This document shows, piece after piece, positions 27,568-36,801 of a stretch of 64,000 nt of DNA. Position numbers and translations under genes: made by a program. Source of the DNA: Lewinellaceae bacterium. Lineage in GTDB: Bacteria > Bacteroidota > Bacteroidia > Chitinophagales > Saprospiraceae. The first letter of the stretch is position 1. Every line of letters begins with the position of its first letter. The notes beneath the pieces are model-generated. The model was not told the DNA's origin. It saw only the letters and a program-made list of their open reading frames with translations, and made no database searches. Where the stretch lies: NCBI GenBank assembly GCA_020636135.1, contig JACJYK010000003.1, forward strand, positions 558,001 through 622,000, written 5' to 3'.

Positions 27568-27908
27568 TTTTCCGGTGCTCCATTTTGCACCCAGCAGGTG
27601 ATCAGTTTGATTTGAGCTTCGCTAAGGGCGGTAGCTCCTGCGGGTGGCATGGATTTATCGGAGACCCGTGATTGGATGCTGCTGGCAAATGTCTTTACTG
27701 CAGTGTAAGTATCGTATTTGGGTTGTGGCACATCACCGGTATGACACCCGGACAGTGCACAACTCGATTTGATGATCGATTGGATACCGTTGTTCCAGGT
27801 AGCCGTTACGCCATCACATGTATCGGTGGGAGTTGGGTCTCCGGATTTACTGCACTGCAAAAGGGTCAGGGAGAGGATGAATCCCAGGAATAGGAGTCTC
27901 TTGATCAT
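27564..27908 (-). CDS. Lipoprotein with cytochrome c-like CxxxCH motif
   Basis: A 114-residue lipoprotein from the ATG at 27908: a hydrophobic N-terminus ends in the lipobox LTLLQC (Cys near residue 19). The body (SIIKSSCALSGCHTGDVPQP, near residues 49-68, then VSDKSMPPAG and a final ITCWVQNGAPEN) fits the small c-type cytochrome domains of Bacteroidota and Planctomycetota in which haem is bound through CxxxCH or CxxCH. The distal Met would be in KSMPPAG. Electron-carrier role is inferred. Its stop codon overlaps that of the BaiN gene. Confidence 0.75.
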   Translation of the reverse strand: MIKRLLFLGFILSLTLLQCSKSGDPTPTDTCDGVTATWNNGIQSIIKSSCALSGCHTGDVPQPKYDTYTAVKTFASSIQSRVSDKSMPPAGATALSEAQIKLITCWVQNGAPEN

Positions 27909-28079
27909 AGATATAAGCTTTTCACCAGCAAAATAGTATTGATAGCGTATTCTTTTGTCAATAACCGGATGAACGGGAATAAGCACAGTACGAGAAGGTA
28001 AGATAACCTGGTTGAACGCTGGTTAGCCTCTGTGGATTGGATTTCGGAAAGTACAGGCTATCCGGTTATTAAGTGGGAT

Positions 28080-29180
28080 TTATACAGCAGAATCCTGGAT
28101 TTGATCGCGGTCGATCAATCCCATTTTCAGGGCGCGTTCCTCCCATTTTTCCCGGGCTAATTGTTGTAGATCCGCAGTGGCATCAGACTCATCTACGATC
28201 TCCAGTCCCAGGATGGTCTCAATGACATCCTCTACCGTGAGCAGACCGACGACGCTACCGTATTCATCGATGACGATGGCGATATGGGTCCGCTGGTGCA
28301 TTAAGCGGTCAAAGACCTGTGGTATGGGTAAGTTATCAGCAATAAAGAGGATGGGCCTCCGGATTTGTGACAACGACTGGAGACCTTGTTGCTGGAGCAG
28401 TTTGAGCAAGAGTTCGTCCTTTAGAAAAAACCCGGTGATGTGGTCCGGCTCATCCTGATAAACGGGGATTCGGGAGAACCGCATCTTCGGATGCGTGCGG
28501 TAATATTCATCGAGGGTCATGTCCTGATTGGCCAGGTGCATCACTGTCCGCGGTGTCATCACATCCCTGCTGGTGAGCTTGTTCAGTTCAAGTAAATTGC
28601 GGATCATCACGGATTCGTTCTCGGCAAGTACGCCACTCTCTTTGCCGGCATGGGCCAGAGCTACGTAATCGGCACGGCTCAAAACACTACGATCCTTATC
28701 CGACTTCAGTTTCCTGGTAATCACCTGACTGAGCCAAACCAGCGGAGCCAGGACGAAGAGTAATATGCGCAATGACCGGATGGTGAATGTCGCCAGCTGT
28801 TGCCAGTAATTGGCGCCAATCGTCTTAGGAATGATCTCCGAAAATATGAGGATGGCCAGCGTCATCAGGGCAGCAATAACCGATTCGGCATTCAGATGCA
28901 GTCCGGCGATCTGCCATCCGGAGTCACCAAATAATTTTCCAGCCTGCGCTCCTACACCGATGGCCCCGACGGTATGCGCGATGGTATTGAGCGTCAGGAT
29001 TGCCGATAAAGGCCGGTCAATGTCATCCTTGTAAACCAATAGAGTTCCTGCGATCTCATCCTCATCCTGGATCTTCCGGCTAATGAAAGAAGGTGTAATG
29101 CTTAACAATACCGCTTCCCAGATCGAGCATAAGAAGGAAAACAGCAGCGAGACAAAAAAGAAAATCAATAACAGGACCAT
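28080..29180 (-). CDS. CNNM/CorC-family membrane protein with CBS pair
   Basis: A 366-residue protein with an N-terminal DUF21 membrane domain (four hydrophobic segments in residues 1-160, including SEIIPKTIGANYW). A tandem CBS module follows (about 200-335; DVMTPRTVMHL and IVIDEYGSVVGLLTVEDVIE). The C-terminal CorC/HlyC domain seen in larger homologues is missing, so this is the short form. Relatives act in Mg2+ or Co2+ transport and homeostasis; the CBS pair likely binds adenine nucleotides. Confidence 0.9.
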   Translation of the reverse strand: MVLLLIFFFVSLLFSFLCSIWEAVLLSITPSFISRKIQDEDEIAGTLLVYKDDIDRPLSAILTLNTIAHTVGAIGVGAQAGKLFGDSGWQIAGLHLNAESVIAALMTLAILIFSEIIPKTIGANYWQQLATFTIRSLRILLFVLAPLVWLSQVITRKLKSDKDRSVLSRADYVALAHAGKESGVLAENESVMIRNLLELNKLTSRDVMTPRTVMHLANQDMTLDEYYRTHPKMRFSRIPVYQDEPDHITGFFLKDELLLKLLQQQGLQSLSQIRRPILFIADNLPIPQVFDRLMHQRTHIAIVIDEYGSVVGLLTVEDVIETILGLEIVDESDATADLQQLAREKWEERALKMGLIDRDQIQDSAV

Positions 29181-29315
29181 TCCACAATATACGACGCCGG
29201 AGGGAGTAGACTAAATAGGATCGTTTTTGATCCGGCTGCCGGAAGAGGAAGCCCACCATAAGAAAACCGCTTTATTTTCTAAATTGCTACCGACTTCTAA
29301 CAAAAACAACGTAAG

Positions 29316-30941
29316 GTGATTTGTACTGGTCGAATTGTAGATCTATACCAACGCCGGATCTATCCGGGTCATGTCGTTTTTGATGAATCAGGAATTAAAG
29401 AACTGATCCCGGACTCCGGAGTCACCGGCCCCTACATCATGCCGGGTTTTATCGATGCCCATGTCCATATTGAATCTTCCATGCTCCTTCCCACGGCGTT
29501 TGCCCGGATGGCGGTTCGCCATGGCACCGTAGCCACCGTCTCTGACCCGCACGAGATTGCCAATGTGTTGGGTTCATCCGGTGTCCATTATATGATCGGG
29601 AATGCACGGCAGACACCTTTTAAAGTCTTTTTCGGCGCACCTTCCTGTGTGCCGGCGACTTCTTTTGAGACTGCAGGTGCGACCATCGACGCAGCAGAAA
29701 TTGACCGTTTATTGGGCGACCCGGATATCTGGTACCTCGCAGAGATGATGAATTATCCCGGTGTGTTGCATCAGGATCCGGAGGTACTGGCCAAAATAGC
29801 TGCAGCACAACAGCACGGTAAACCGGTGGACGGGCATGCCCCAACACTCACCGGTGACGAAGCTGTAAGGTATATTCAGGCAGGCATTTCAACCGATCAC
29901 GAATGCATCACGCTGGAGGAAGCCCGGTTTAAGGCTCTTAACGGGATGAAGATCATCATCCGGGAGGGCAGTGCAGCGAAAAATTTCACGGAGCTCATCC
30001 CGTTGATCGGTGAGTACCCTGACCGGATCATGTTTTGCTCCGATGACAAACATCCGGATGACTTATTGGTCAGTCACATCAATGGCCTGGTAGCCAGGGC
30101 TATCGGGTTGGGTTACGACCTCTATGATGTGTTGAATGCCGCCTGTGTTAACCCCGTCCAACATTACCGGCTGCCGGTGGGCACCCTCCGACCGGGTGAG
30201 CCTGCCGATTTTATATTGGTGCCTGACTTGAAGAACATGGTACCCGTGGCTACATTCATCGGAGGTAAAAAAGTGTATGAACGGGGACAGGTATTGATCG
30301 ATCATAATCCTCCGGCCGAAGTACCCAATGCATTTACCGCCCAATCGATTGTCCCTGCAGACCTTCATTTAACGGTCCGCCCGGGCGAGGCAAGGGTCAT
30401 TCATTGCTGGGACGGATCATTGGTGACGCAAACACAAATGTATTCCGTACCGGAAGGTCAGACTGCATTTTCCGCAGATATACCGCAGGATGTCCTGAAA
30501 ATAGTGGTGCTTAACCGGTACCGGAAGGCGCCTCCGGCGGTGGCATTGGTTCATGGATTTGGTCTGCAAAAGGGTGCCATGGCCTCCACCGTTGCGCACG
30601 ACTCGCACAACATCATTGCAGTAGGTACCTCAGATGAAGCCATTTGCCGGGTTATCGATGAACTTGTCCGGAGTCATGGAGGGATAGCCGCCGGAGATCT
30701 GGATTCGATGCAGCATTTACCACTTCCGGTGGCCGGATTGATTGCCACCCTGGATGGTGACCTGGTAGCGGAACGATATACCGCCATAGATCGTTACACC
30801 AAAGAAGCTCTGGGCTGTACCCTCGCGGCACCATTCATGACCCTTTCTTTTTTAGCCCTGCTGGTGATTCCCCAACTCAAATTGAGTGATCTGGGATTAT
30901 TTGATGGTCAAAAGTTTACATTTACAGAAGTAATGTGTTGA
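29316..30941 (+). CDS. ade: Adenine deaminase
   Basis: A 541-residue amidohydrolase that converts adenine to hypoxanthine and ammonia (purine salvage). The metal-binding PGFIDAHVHIESSM (residues 44-57), SDPHEIANVLG, VDGHAPTLTG and CSDDKHPDD motifs are all present, plus the C-terminal adenine deaminase domain (VAHDSHNIIAVG). There is no ATG upstream of the conserved start, and an in-frame TAA lies at 29298, so the GTG at 29316 is the initiator. The galK gene follows; if it used a TTG at 30935 they would overlap, but its ATG at 30980 is more likely. Confidence 0.93.
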   Translation: MICTGRIVDLYQRRIYPGHVVFDESGIKELIPDSGVTGPYIMPGFIDAHVHIESSMLLPTAFARMAVRHGTVATVSDPHEIANVLGSSGVHYMIGNARQTPFKVFFGAPSCVPATSFETAGATIDAAEIDRLLGDPDIWYLAEMMNYPGVLHQDPEVLAKIAAAQQHGKPVDGHAPTLTGDEAVRYIQAGISTDHECITLEEARFKALNGMKIIIREGSAAKNFTELIPLIGEYPDRIMFCSDDKHPDDLLVSHINGLVARAIGLGYDLYDVLNAACVNPVQHYRLPVGTLRPGEPADFILVPDLKNMVPVATFIGGKKVYERGQVLIDHNPPAEVPNAFTAQSIVPADLHLTVRPGEARVIHCWDGSLVTQTQMYSVPEGQTAFSADIPQDVLKIVVLNRYRKAPPAVALVHGFGLQKGAMASTVAHDSHNIIAVGTSDEAICRVIDELVRSHGGIAAGDLDSMQHLPLPVAGLIATLDGDLVAERYTAIDRYTKEALGCTLAAPFMTLSFLALLVIPQLKLSDLGLFDGQKFTFTEVMC

Positions 30942-30979
30942 ATCAACAAAATCTGTCTTCAAGCCCGAATCCGATCAAA

Positions 30980-32167
30980 ATGAAAATGCATGCTCCATCA
31001 CTTTTAGATCATGTGGTCGAGGAATTTAAGATCCATTTTAACCGCAACCCACTCGTACTGGCCCAGGCTCCCGGAAGGATCAATCTGATCGGTGAACATA
31101 CGGATTACAACGATGGCCTGGTATTGCCGGGCGCCATTGACCGGAATACCATCTTTGCCCTGGGATTTTCCCCGGAGCCACAGATGTGTGAGGTACATGC
31201 CTTGGATGTGGGAGAAATGATACGCTTTGATATCAGTGATCTGGATAAAATGCAGACGCAGGGTTGGGGTCTATACGTCCTTGGGGTGGTAGCCGCCCTG
31301 CAACAGGCAGATTATCCGGTGCGTGGATTCCAGGCGGTCTTTGCCAGTACCGTGCCTCTGGGTTCAGGAGTATCGTCCTCCGCAGCTCTGGAATGCAGCT
31401 TGCTGATGGCTTGCCGCGAGTTATTCGACCTGGATATCGAACCCTTTACAATCGCCAAATTAGGCCAGTGGGCTGAACACCATTATCCGGGTGTCCTCTG
31501 CGGCCTCATGGACCAGTTTAGCAGCGTTATGGGTAAGCAGGATCAGCTCGTCTGTCTGGATTGTCGCGATCTGAGTTACCAATACATCGATTTTCCATTG
31601 CCGGATTACCGCTTTGTCCTCCTGAACACCAATGTCAAGCACAGTTTGTCTTCGTCGGAATACAATGTCCGCAAGCGAGAATGCCAGGAAGCCGTCCAGT
31701 TGATCGGTGAGGCAATGGGGGAGACCTTTCCCAGCTTGCGCGAGATCACCTTACCGCAACTACAAAAACATCAGGAAGTCCTGTCCGGTAAACAATACTT
31801 GCGCGCCTATCACGTGATCACGGAAAACGCCCGGGTGATGCAAATGATGCAGGAACTGGCCCGTGGTAATGAAGAGCAGATTGGCAGCCTTATGTTTGCA
31901 TCCCACTACAGTCTGCGGGATGCCTATGAGGTCAGCTGCCCCGAACTGGATTTTCTGGTGGTGCAGGCCGAAAATCATCCCGGCGTCCTGGGTGCCCGCA
32001 TGATGGGCGGTGGCTTCGGCGGTTGTACCATAAACCTGGTACAGGTTGACCAAATCGCGGATTTTATCAGCAAGACAACGGAAGCTTACCTGGAAAGCTA
32101 CGGCATCCAGCTTACACCGATCACGGTCAAGCTGGCAGATGGTGCGGGCATTATTTCCAATCCTTAA
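30980..32167 (+). CDS. galK: Galactokinase
   Basis: About 395 residues of GHMP kinase. Signature APGRINLIGEHTDYNDG (galactose binding, near residue 30), the ATP-binding VPLGSGVSSSAALE and the C-terminal MMGGGFGGCTINLV motif. It phosphorylates galactose in the Leloir pathway and could act on galactose released by the secreted beta-galactosidase at 2.4 kb. Start taken as the ATG at 30980 (30986 is equally possible). It converges with the transketolase gene, 11 bp away. Confidence 0.95.
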   Translation: MKMHAPSLLDHVVEEFKIHFNRNPLVLAQAPGRINLIGEHTDYNDGLVLPGAIDRNTIFALGFSPEPQMCEVHALDVGEMIRFDISDLDKMQTQGWGLYVLGVVAALQQADYPVRGFQAVFASTVPLGSGVSSSAALECSLLMACRELFDLDIEPFTIAKLGQWAEHHYPGVLCGLMDQFSSVMGKQDQLVCLDCRDLSYQYIDFPLPDYRFVLLNTNVKHSLSSSEYNVRKRECQEAVQLIGEAMGETFPSLREITLPQLQKHQEVLSGKQYLRAYHVITENARVMQMMQELARGNEEQIGSLMFASHYSLRDAYEVSCPELDFLVVQAENHPGVLGARMMGGGFGGCTINLVQVDQIADFISKTTEAYLESYGIQLTPITVKLADGAGIISNP

Positions 32168-32178
32168 TGCCCACGGAT

Positions 32179-34215
32179 TCAGGCCAGAAGTGCCTTTACC
32201 TGCTGGTAAACATTTTCCCCGGTGAATCCAAACTTTTCATCCAGAACCTGATAAGGGGCTGAATAACCAAAATGTTCCAGACCGAAGACTTTACCATTTT
32301 CACCAACCAGGCCTTCCAGGTTCACCGGTAACCCGGCGGTCATGCCAAAGCGTGGTATGCCTGCTGGCAGAATCGCATGTTGATAAGAGATATCCTGGTC
32401 ACGGAATCGACCTTCCGAAGGTACCGAAACGATCCGTGTTTTGATCCCGTCGGCTTCCAGCAGGTGAGAGCCCTCTACCAGTGTGGCTACTTCCGATCCA
32501 TTGGCCAGGAGTACCACATCCGCCTTGCCCTGACAATCCTGAACGATGTATCCTCCCCGCTCCGAAGCCAACGCCTCCTGATAGCGGCTTTCGCCGGCAG
32601 CAGGTAGATCCTTTATGCCCTGACGAGACAGGATCAGTCCGGTCGGAGTTTGTCGGTTTTCCAGAGCCATCTTCCAGGCTACTGTGGTTTCAGCTGAGTC
32701 AGCAGGACGCAATGCCAGCAGGCTGCGGTGGTGAGCATGATTTTTCAGTTTTTCCAGCAAGCGAAGTTGTGCTTCCTGCTCGATCGGTTGATGGGTAGGC
32801 CCATCTTCTCCGACCCGGAATGCGTCGTGGGTCCAGATGAAGATCACCGGGGTTTGCATCAACGCAGCCACCCGCAGCACAGGTTTCATATAATCGCTGA
32901 AGGCAAAGAAGGTGCCACAGGCAGGGATGACCCCACCGTGCAGTCCCATGCCGGTCATGATGGCAGCCATCGACAACTCGGAAACACCGGCTTGTAGGAA
33001 ACCACCGGAGAAATTGCCTTTTTCAAATGCTTTGCGCTTCTTGAGGAAGGCGTCGGTTTTATCACTGTTGCTCAGGTCAGCTGAAGCGACCACCATATTT
33101 TCAACGTGGTCAGCCAGATAGGATAGTACCGCTGCCGATGCATCACGGGTGGCTGCATTTGCTTTTTGTGGTATGGATGCAAAATCAATGTCAGGTAGAT
33201 GGCCACTCAGGAACTGATCGAGTTTTTTGGCCATTTCCGGATTGTCAGATGCCCATTTTTGCTGTCCATTTTTAGCTGCCGATACCTGCTTGCGTTTTTC
33301 CGCCAGCACAGATTGATAGTGTGCACGGACATCATCGAAGATGAGGAATGGATTGCCTGGATTGGCACCCAGATGTTGCAGGGTTTTTGGAAAGTCCCCA
33401 TCGGTGCTACCCAATGGTTTGCCGTGCGTGTCAACTTTTCCTTCGTAGGGCGTACCATCTGCGGTGACTGCACCTTTACCCATGGTGGTATGACCGATGA
33501 TCAGGCTGGGCCGCTCCGTCTCTGCCGTTGCTGCTTTGAGGGCCATGCGGATGGCATCCGGATCATTGCCAGGTATGGTCTGCACGTGCCATCCCCAGGC
33601 GCTGTATTTAGCTGCTGTGTCTTCGCGGGTGACTTCATGGACCTCAGTTGAAAGCTGGATGTCGTTGGCATCGTAAAACATAACCACCTGACCCAGTCCG
33701 AGGAATCCGGCAATACGGCCGACGCCCTGAGAGATTTCCTCCTGGATACCACCATCGGAGATGTAGATGAAGGTGCGGTGACTCATCCATTCTCCAAAAC
33801 GTTCGACTAAAAAACGTTCGGCTATGGCAGAGCCGACACCGAAGGCATGACCCAGGCCCAGAGGCCCGCTGGTATTTTCGATGCCCCGTTTGACGTCAAT
33901 CTCCGGGTGTCCCGGGGTAGGGCTGTCCCATTGCCGGAAGTTTTCCAGATCCTCCATGGAATAAGACCCGATTAACCCGAGTTGTGCATACAGCATGGCT
34001 GACATGTGCCCCGGATCAAGAAAGAACCGGTCGCGCATGGGCCAGGTCAGATCATCCGGATCGAAGTTGAGAAATTCAGAATACAGGATGTGGATGAAAT
34101 CGGCTCCACCCATGGGTCCGCCCGGATGCCCGGATCTGGCTTTCTCGACCATGGCGATGGCCAGGGCCCGGATATTGTCTGCTGTCCTTTGATCGATCGA
34201 TGTTTTGACTTCCAT
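32179..34215 (-). CDS. tkt: Transketolase
   Basis: A full-length 678-residue thiamine diphosphate enzyme of the pentose phosphate pathway. N-terminal MVEKARSGHPGGPMGGADF, the cofactor-binding GDG-like region (YISDGGIQEEISQGV with IAGFLGLGQVVMFYDANDI), the central pyrimidine domain (AACGTFFAFSDYMKP, FIWTHDAFRVGEDGPTHQP) and a C-terminal transketolase domain. It lies downstream of the xylulokinase-like gene on the same strand. The two could be functionally linked through xylulose 5-phosphate, but 618 bp of repeats separates them. Confidence 0.95.
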   Translation of the reverse strand: MEVKTSIDQRTADNIRALAIAMVEKARSGHPGGPMGGADFIHILYSEFLNFDPDDLTWPMRDRFFLDPGHMSAMLYAQLGLIGSYSMEDLENFRQWDSPTPGHPEIDVKRGIENTSGPLGLGHAFGVGSAIAERFLVERFGEWMSHRTFIYISDGGIQEEISQGVGRIAGFLGLGQVVMFYDANDIQLSTEVHEVTREDTAAKYSAWGWHVQTIPGNDPDAIRMALKAATAETERPSLIIGHTTMGKGAVTADGTPYEGKVDTHGKPLGSTDGDFPKTLQHLGANPGNPFLIFDDVRAHYQSVLAEKRKQVSAAKNGQQKWASDNPEMAKKLDQFLSGHLPDIDFASIPQKANAATRDASAAVLSYLADHVENMVVASADLSNSDKTDAFLKKRKAFEKGNFSGGFLQAGVSELSMAAIMTGMGLHGGVIPACGTFFAFSDYMKPVLRVAALMQTPVIFIWTHDAFRVGEDGPTHQPIEQEAQLRLLEKLKNHAHHRSLLALRPADSAETTVAWKMALENRQTPTGLILSRQGIKDLPAAGESRYQEALASERGGYIVQDCQGKADVVLLANGSEVATLVEGSHLLEADGIKTRIVSVPSEGRFRDQDISYQHAILPAGIPRFGMTAGLPVNLEGLVGENGKVFGLEHFGYSAPYQVLDEKFGFTGENVYQQVKALLA

Positions 34216-34833
34216 GCTATTGGATGCTTTTTGAATTGAGTTGCAAAGTTAACCTTTACAGTTAATGTGGAGGTGAATAGAGTTCATGAGTGGATTAGTT
34301 ATTTAAGATTTCGGATTTCGGATTTCAGATTTGTTGGCTTCGTAAACTAACAGGTGAATTTAATGAGGGGATAAGTTAATGTGTGTTGTTAATCGAATAT
34401 GGAGTTAATATGTTGATGAGGAGATAGGTTAATGTGTGCAGTTTATCCGGTACCCCCTATACACATATACAAATATACAACACCATACCACCACAACACC
34501 ATAAAACCAGAAAACCAGAAATCCATACCACCAAAAAACCACCCCACTGAGTTAATGAGTTAATAAGGAGATAAGTTAATGAGTACGGCTACTACCTGCA
34601 ACATATACAGATTTACAACGCCCCAACACCAAAACACCCCAAAACCAAAAAACCATACCACCATACCACCAAAAAACCACCCCACTGAGTTAATGAGTTA
34701 ATAAGGAGATAGGTTAATGAGTACGGCTACTACCTGCAACATATACAGATATACAGATATACAACGCCCCAACAACAAAACACCCCAAAACCAAAAAACC
34801 ATACCACCATACCACCAAAAACACCCCCCTTTT
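34216..34833. other. Repeat-rich intergenic region between transketolase and kinase genes
   Basis: 618 bp without a coding region. Near the left end is a short run of GATTTCGGATTTCGGATTTC 9-mers (34307-34334). From 34402 onward it is filled by three imperfect tandem copies of a 138-147 bp unit (separate entry). I see no promoter or terminator I would defend. Confidence 0.7.
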
Positions 34834-34836
34834 CTA
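34402..34836. repeat. Three imperfect 138-147 bp tandem repeats
   Basis: Units begin at 34402, 34549 and 34687, each starting GAGTTAAT and containing an ATACAnATATACAAC core followed by a C/A-only half (CACCATACCACC, CCAAAAAACCACCCCACT). Copies 2 and 3 are nearly identical; copy 1 is more diverged, and the third runs into the stop region of the kinase gene. Strand-biased composition (purine/T-rich first half, then C/A-only) is striking. Confidence 0.8.
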
Positions 34837-36801
34837 AATCTTATCAATAAATTCCTGAAGGCTGCGGTTATTCTTGAGCTGCAGTTTCCTGCGCAGCCGG
34901 TAACGCTTCGTCTCCACTCCGCGGGGCGATAAGGCCAGGATGCGGGCAATGTCTTTGGTGCCTAACTTTTGACGCAGGAGCGCGCAAAGTTTCAGGTCTT
35001 GCTGGGTGAGGCCCGGGAATCGCTGGCGCAGCGTTTGGATGAAAGGGTCCTGCAGCAGATGCAGGTGGGATTCGAATTCATCCCAGCTGGTCTCGTCCAT
35101 CACTTCTTCTTCCAGTTCGCGGCTAAGTTTGCGGAGACCTGAAATCTCCGGATATTGCTCACTCAGGCGGTTCAGTTTTTGGATGGTTTTCTCCCATTTT
35201 TTACGCTGGTTCTCCAGCTGGAGGGATGTTTTGGATAGTTCTGCCTCTTTCTGCTGCAGAGAAACCAGCCATTGTTGTTGCCGCTGCATGCTGTTGCTTT
35301 CGCTGCGGGCTATGTTTCTTTCCAGCATGTGCTCCAGGTAAGACTGCCAGTAGGTGTAAGCCTGATGGGTCTGGCCGTAATTCTGGCTGGGCTCGTAGAC
35401 GGTATCGAGTTTTTGTACCCCCATGGCTTCTTCCAGGGAATGGTAAATGCCAATGGCTACGCCGGCAGCCCGGGCAGCGCCTGCCGCTCCCGTGGTGTCA
35501 AATACTTCGATCTGGCTGTTCATCAGGGTGGCGATGGTGGAGGAGAAGACCGGCGACTGAAACATGTTGTCGTTGCTGACGCGTATGACATCGATGTTCA
35601 GCCCCATTTTCTTGAGGATGTTCATCCCATAGACAAACGAGAAAGCCACTCCTTCTACCGCCGCCCGGTACAGATGGGCGCGCGTGTGCCGGTTAAACTG
35701 GATGTTAAAGATGTGGCTGTCCAGGTTGCGGTTATTCAGCATGCGTTCGGCCCCATTGCCGAAGGGCAGGATGCATAGTCCGTCTGAGCCCACCGGTACG
35801 CTGGACATCATCCGTTCCATATCCCAGTAGCTGTTACCGGGCCGGGCTACCTGATGGCGCATCCAGGCATACTGGATCCCGGCGCCATTAATACAGAGGA
35901 GGATCCCGATGCGGTTTTTTCCTTTTTGATGGTTGACGTGTGCGAAGGCATTGATGCGGGTACGCTCATCGTAAAGCGGTTTGTCCACCACGCCGTAGAC
36001 GACACCCGAGGTACCGCTGGTGGCTGCGATCTCGCCCGGCTGCAACACTTTCAGCGATAAGGCATTGTTCGGTTGATCACCGGAACGGTAGGTGACGGGA
36101 ATACCGGGTATCAGTCCCATCGCATTGGCTGCCTGCCTGGTAAGCTTGCCCTGAACCCCGAAGGTGGGTGTGATGGGAGGTATCATGTCCCGGTCGATGC
36201 CGTAATAGTCCAGCACCTCCGCGGCGATGGTATGATTTTTAAAATCCCACAGGATGGCTTCTGAGAGTCCGGGGATGGTCGTTGCAGTTTCACCAGTCAT
36301 ACGCAGGACCATGTAGTCTCCCGGCAACATAAACCGGGTGCCCTGGCTGTAGATCTCGGGCTCATTGTCCTTGACCCATTTTAACTTGGAGGCGGTAAAA
36401 TTTCCCGGTGAATTCAGGTAATGCTCCAGGCAATAGCCGGTGCCGATGCCCTGGAATGCCTCATCACCCAATCCTACCGCCCGGCTGTCACACCAGATGA
36501 TGGAAGGCCGCAAGACATGTTTTTCTTCGTCCACCAGGACCAGCCCGTGCATCTGATACCCCAGGCCGATGGCTTTGATCTGGTTGGGTGATACCTGCGT
36601 TTGCTTGAGGAGCATCTGGGTGGCAAAACACATGTTCTCCCACCAGATGGCCGGCTGCTGCTCAGCCCATCCCGGTTGCCGGGAGATCATATCCATTTCA
36701 TGATCGGGGAAAGTGACCATGCCCGCTACCTGGTGGGTTCTGGTTTCCACCAGGGCTGCTTTCACGGTTGAGCTTCCTATGTCAAATCCTAATAAATACA
36801 C
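34834..36801 (-). CDS. FGGY-family sugar kinase fused to coiled coil and LuxR-like HTH
   Basis: A 655-residue fusion. Residues 1 to about 500 form a complete FGGY kinase, closest in feel to xylulokinase: FDIGSSTVKAALV at the N-terminus, YQMHGLVLVD near 83-92, SGDQPNNALSL and ATSGTSGVVYG in the second half. Residues 506-566 are a Gln/Glu/Lys-rich coiled coil. Residues 587-655 form the Bacteroidota LuxR-like helix-turn-helix tail (LTQQDLKLCALLRQKL, DIARILALSPRGVETKRYRL). The tail is normally found on sensor regulators, so this protein may sense sugar or its phosphorylation state and bind DNA. No stop or frameshift separates the parts. Upstream of transketolase on the same strand. Confidence 0.88.
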   Translation of the reverse strand: MYLLGFDIGSSTVKAALVETRTHQVAGMVTFPDHEMDMISRQPGWAEQQPAIWWENMCFATQMLLKQTQVSPNQIKAIGLGYQMHGLVLVDEEKHVLRPSIIWCDSRAVGLGDEAFQGIGTGYCLEHYLNSPGNFTASKLKWVKDNEPEIYSQGTRFMLPGDYMVLRMTGETATTIPGLSEAILWDFKNHTIAAEVLDYYGIDRDMIPPITPTFGVQGKLTRQAANAMGLIPGIPVTYRSGDQPNNALSLKVLQPGEIAATSGTSGVVYGVVDKPLYDERTRINAFAHVNHQKGKNRIGILLCINGAGIQYAWMRHQVARPGNSYWDMERMMSSVPVGSDGLCILPFGNGAERMLNNRNLDSHIFNIQFNRHTRAHLYRAAVEGVAFSFVYGMNILKKMGLNIDVIRVSNDNMFQSPVFSSTIATLMNSQIEVFDTTGAAGAARAAGVAIGIYHSLEEAMGVQKLDTVYEPSQNYGQTHQAYTYWQSYLEHMLERNIARSESNSMQRQQQWLVSLQQKEAELSKTSLQLENQRKKWEKTIQKLNRLSEQYPEISGLRKLSRELEEEVMDETSWDEFESHLHLLQDPFIQTLRQRFPGLTQQDLKLCALLRQKLGTKDIARILALSPRGVETKRYRLRRKLQLKNNRSLQEFIDKI

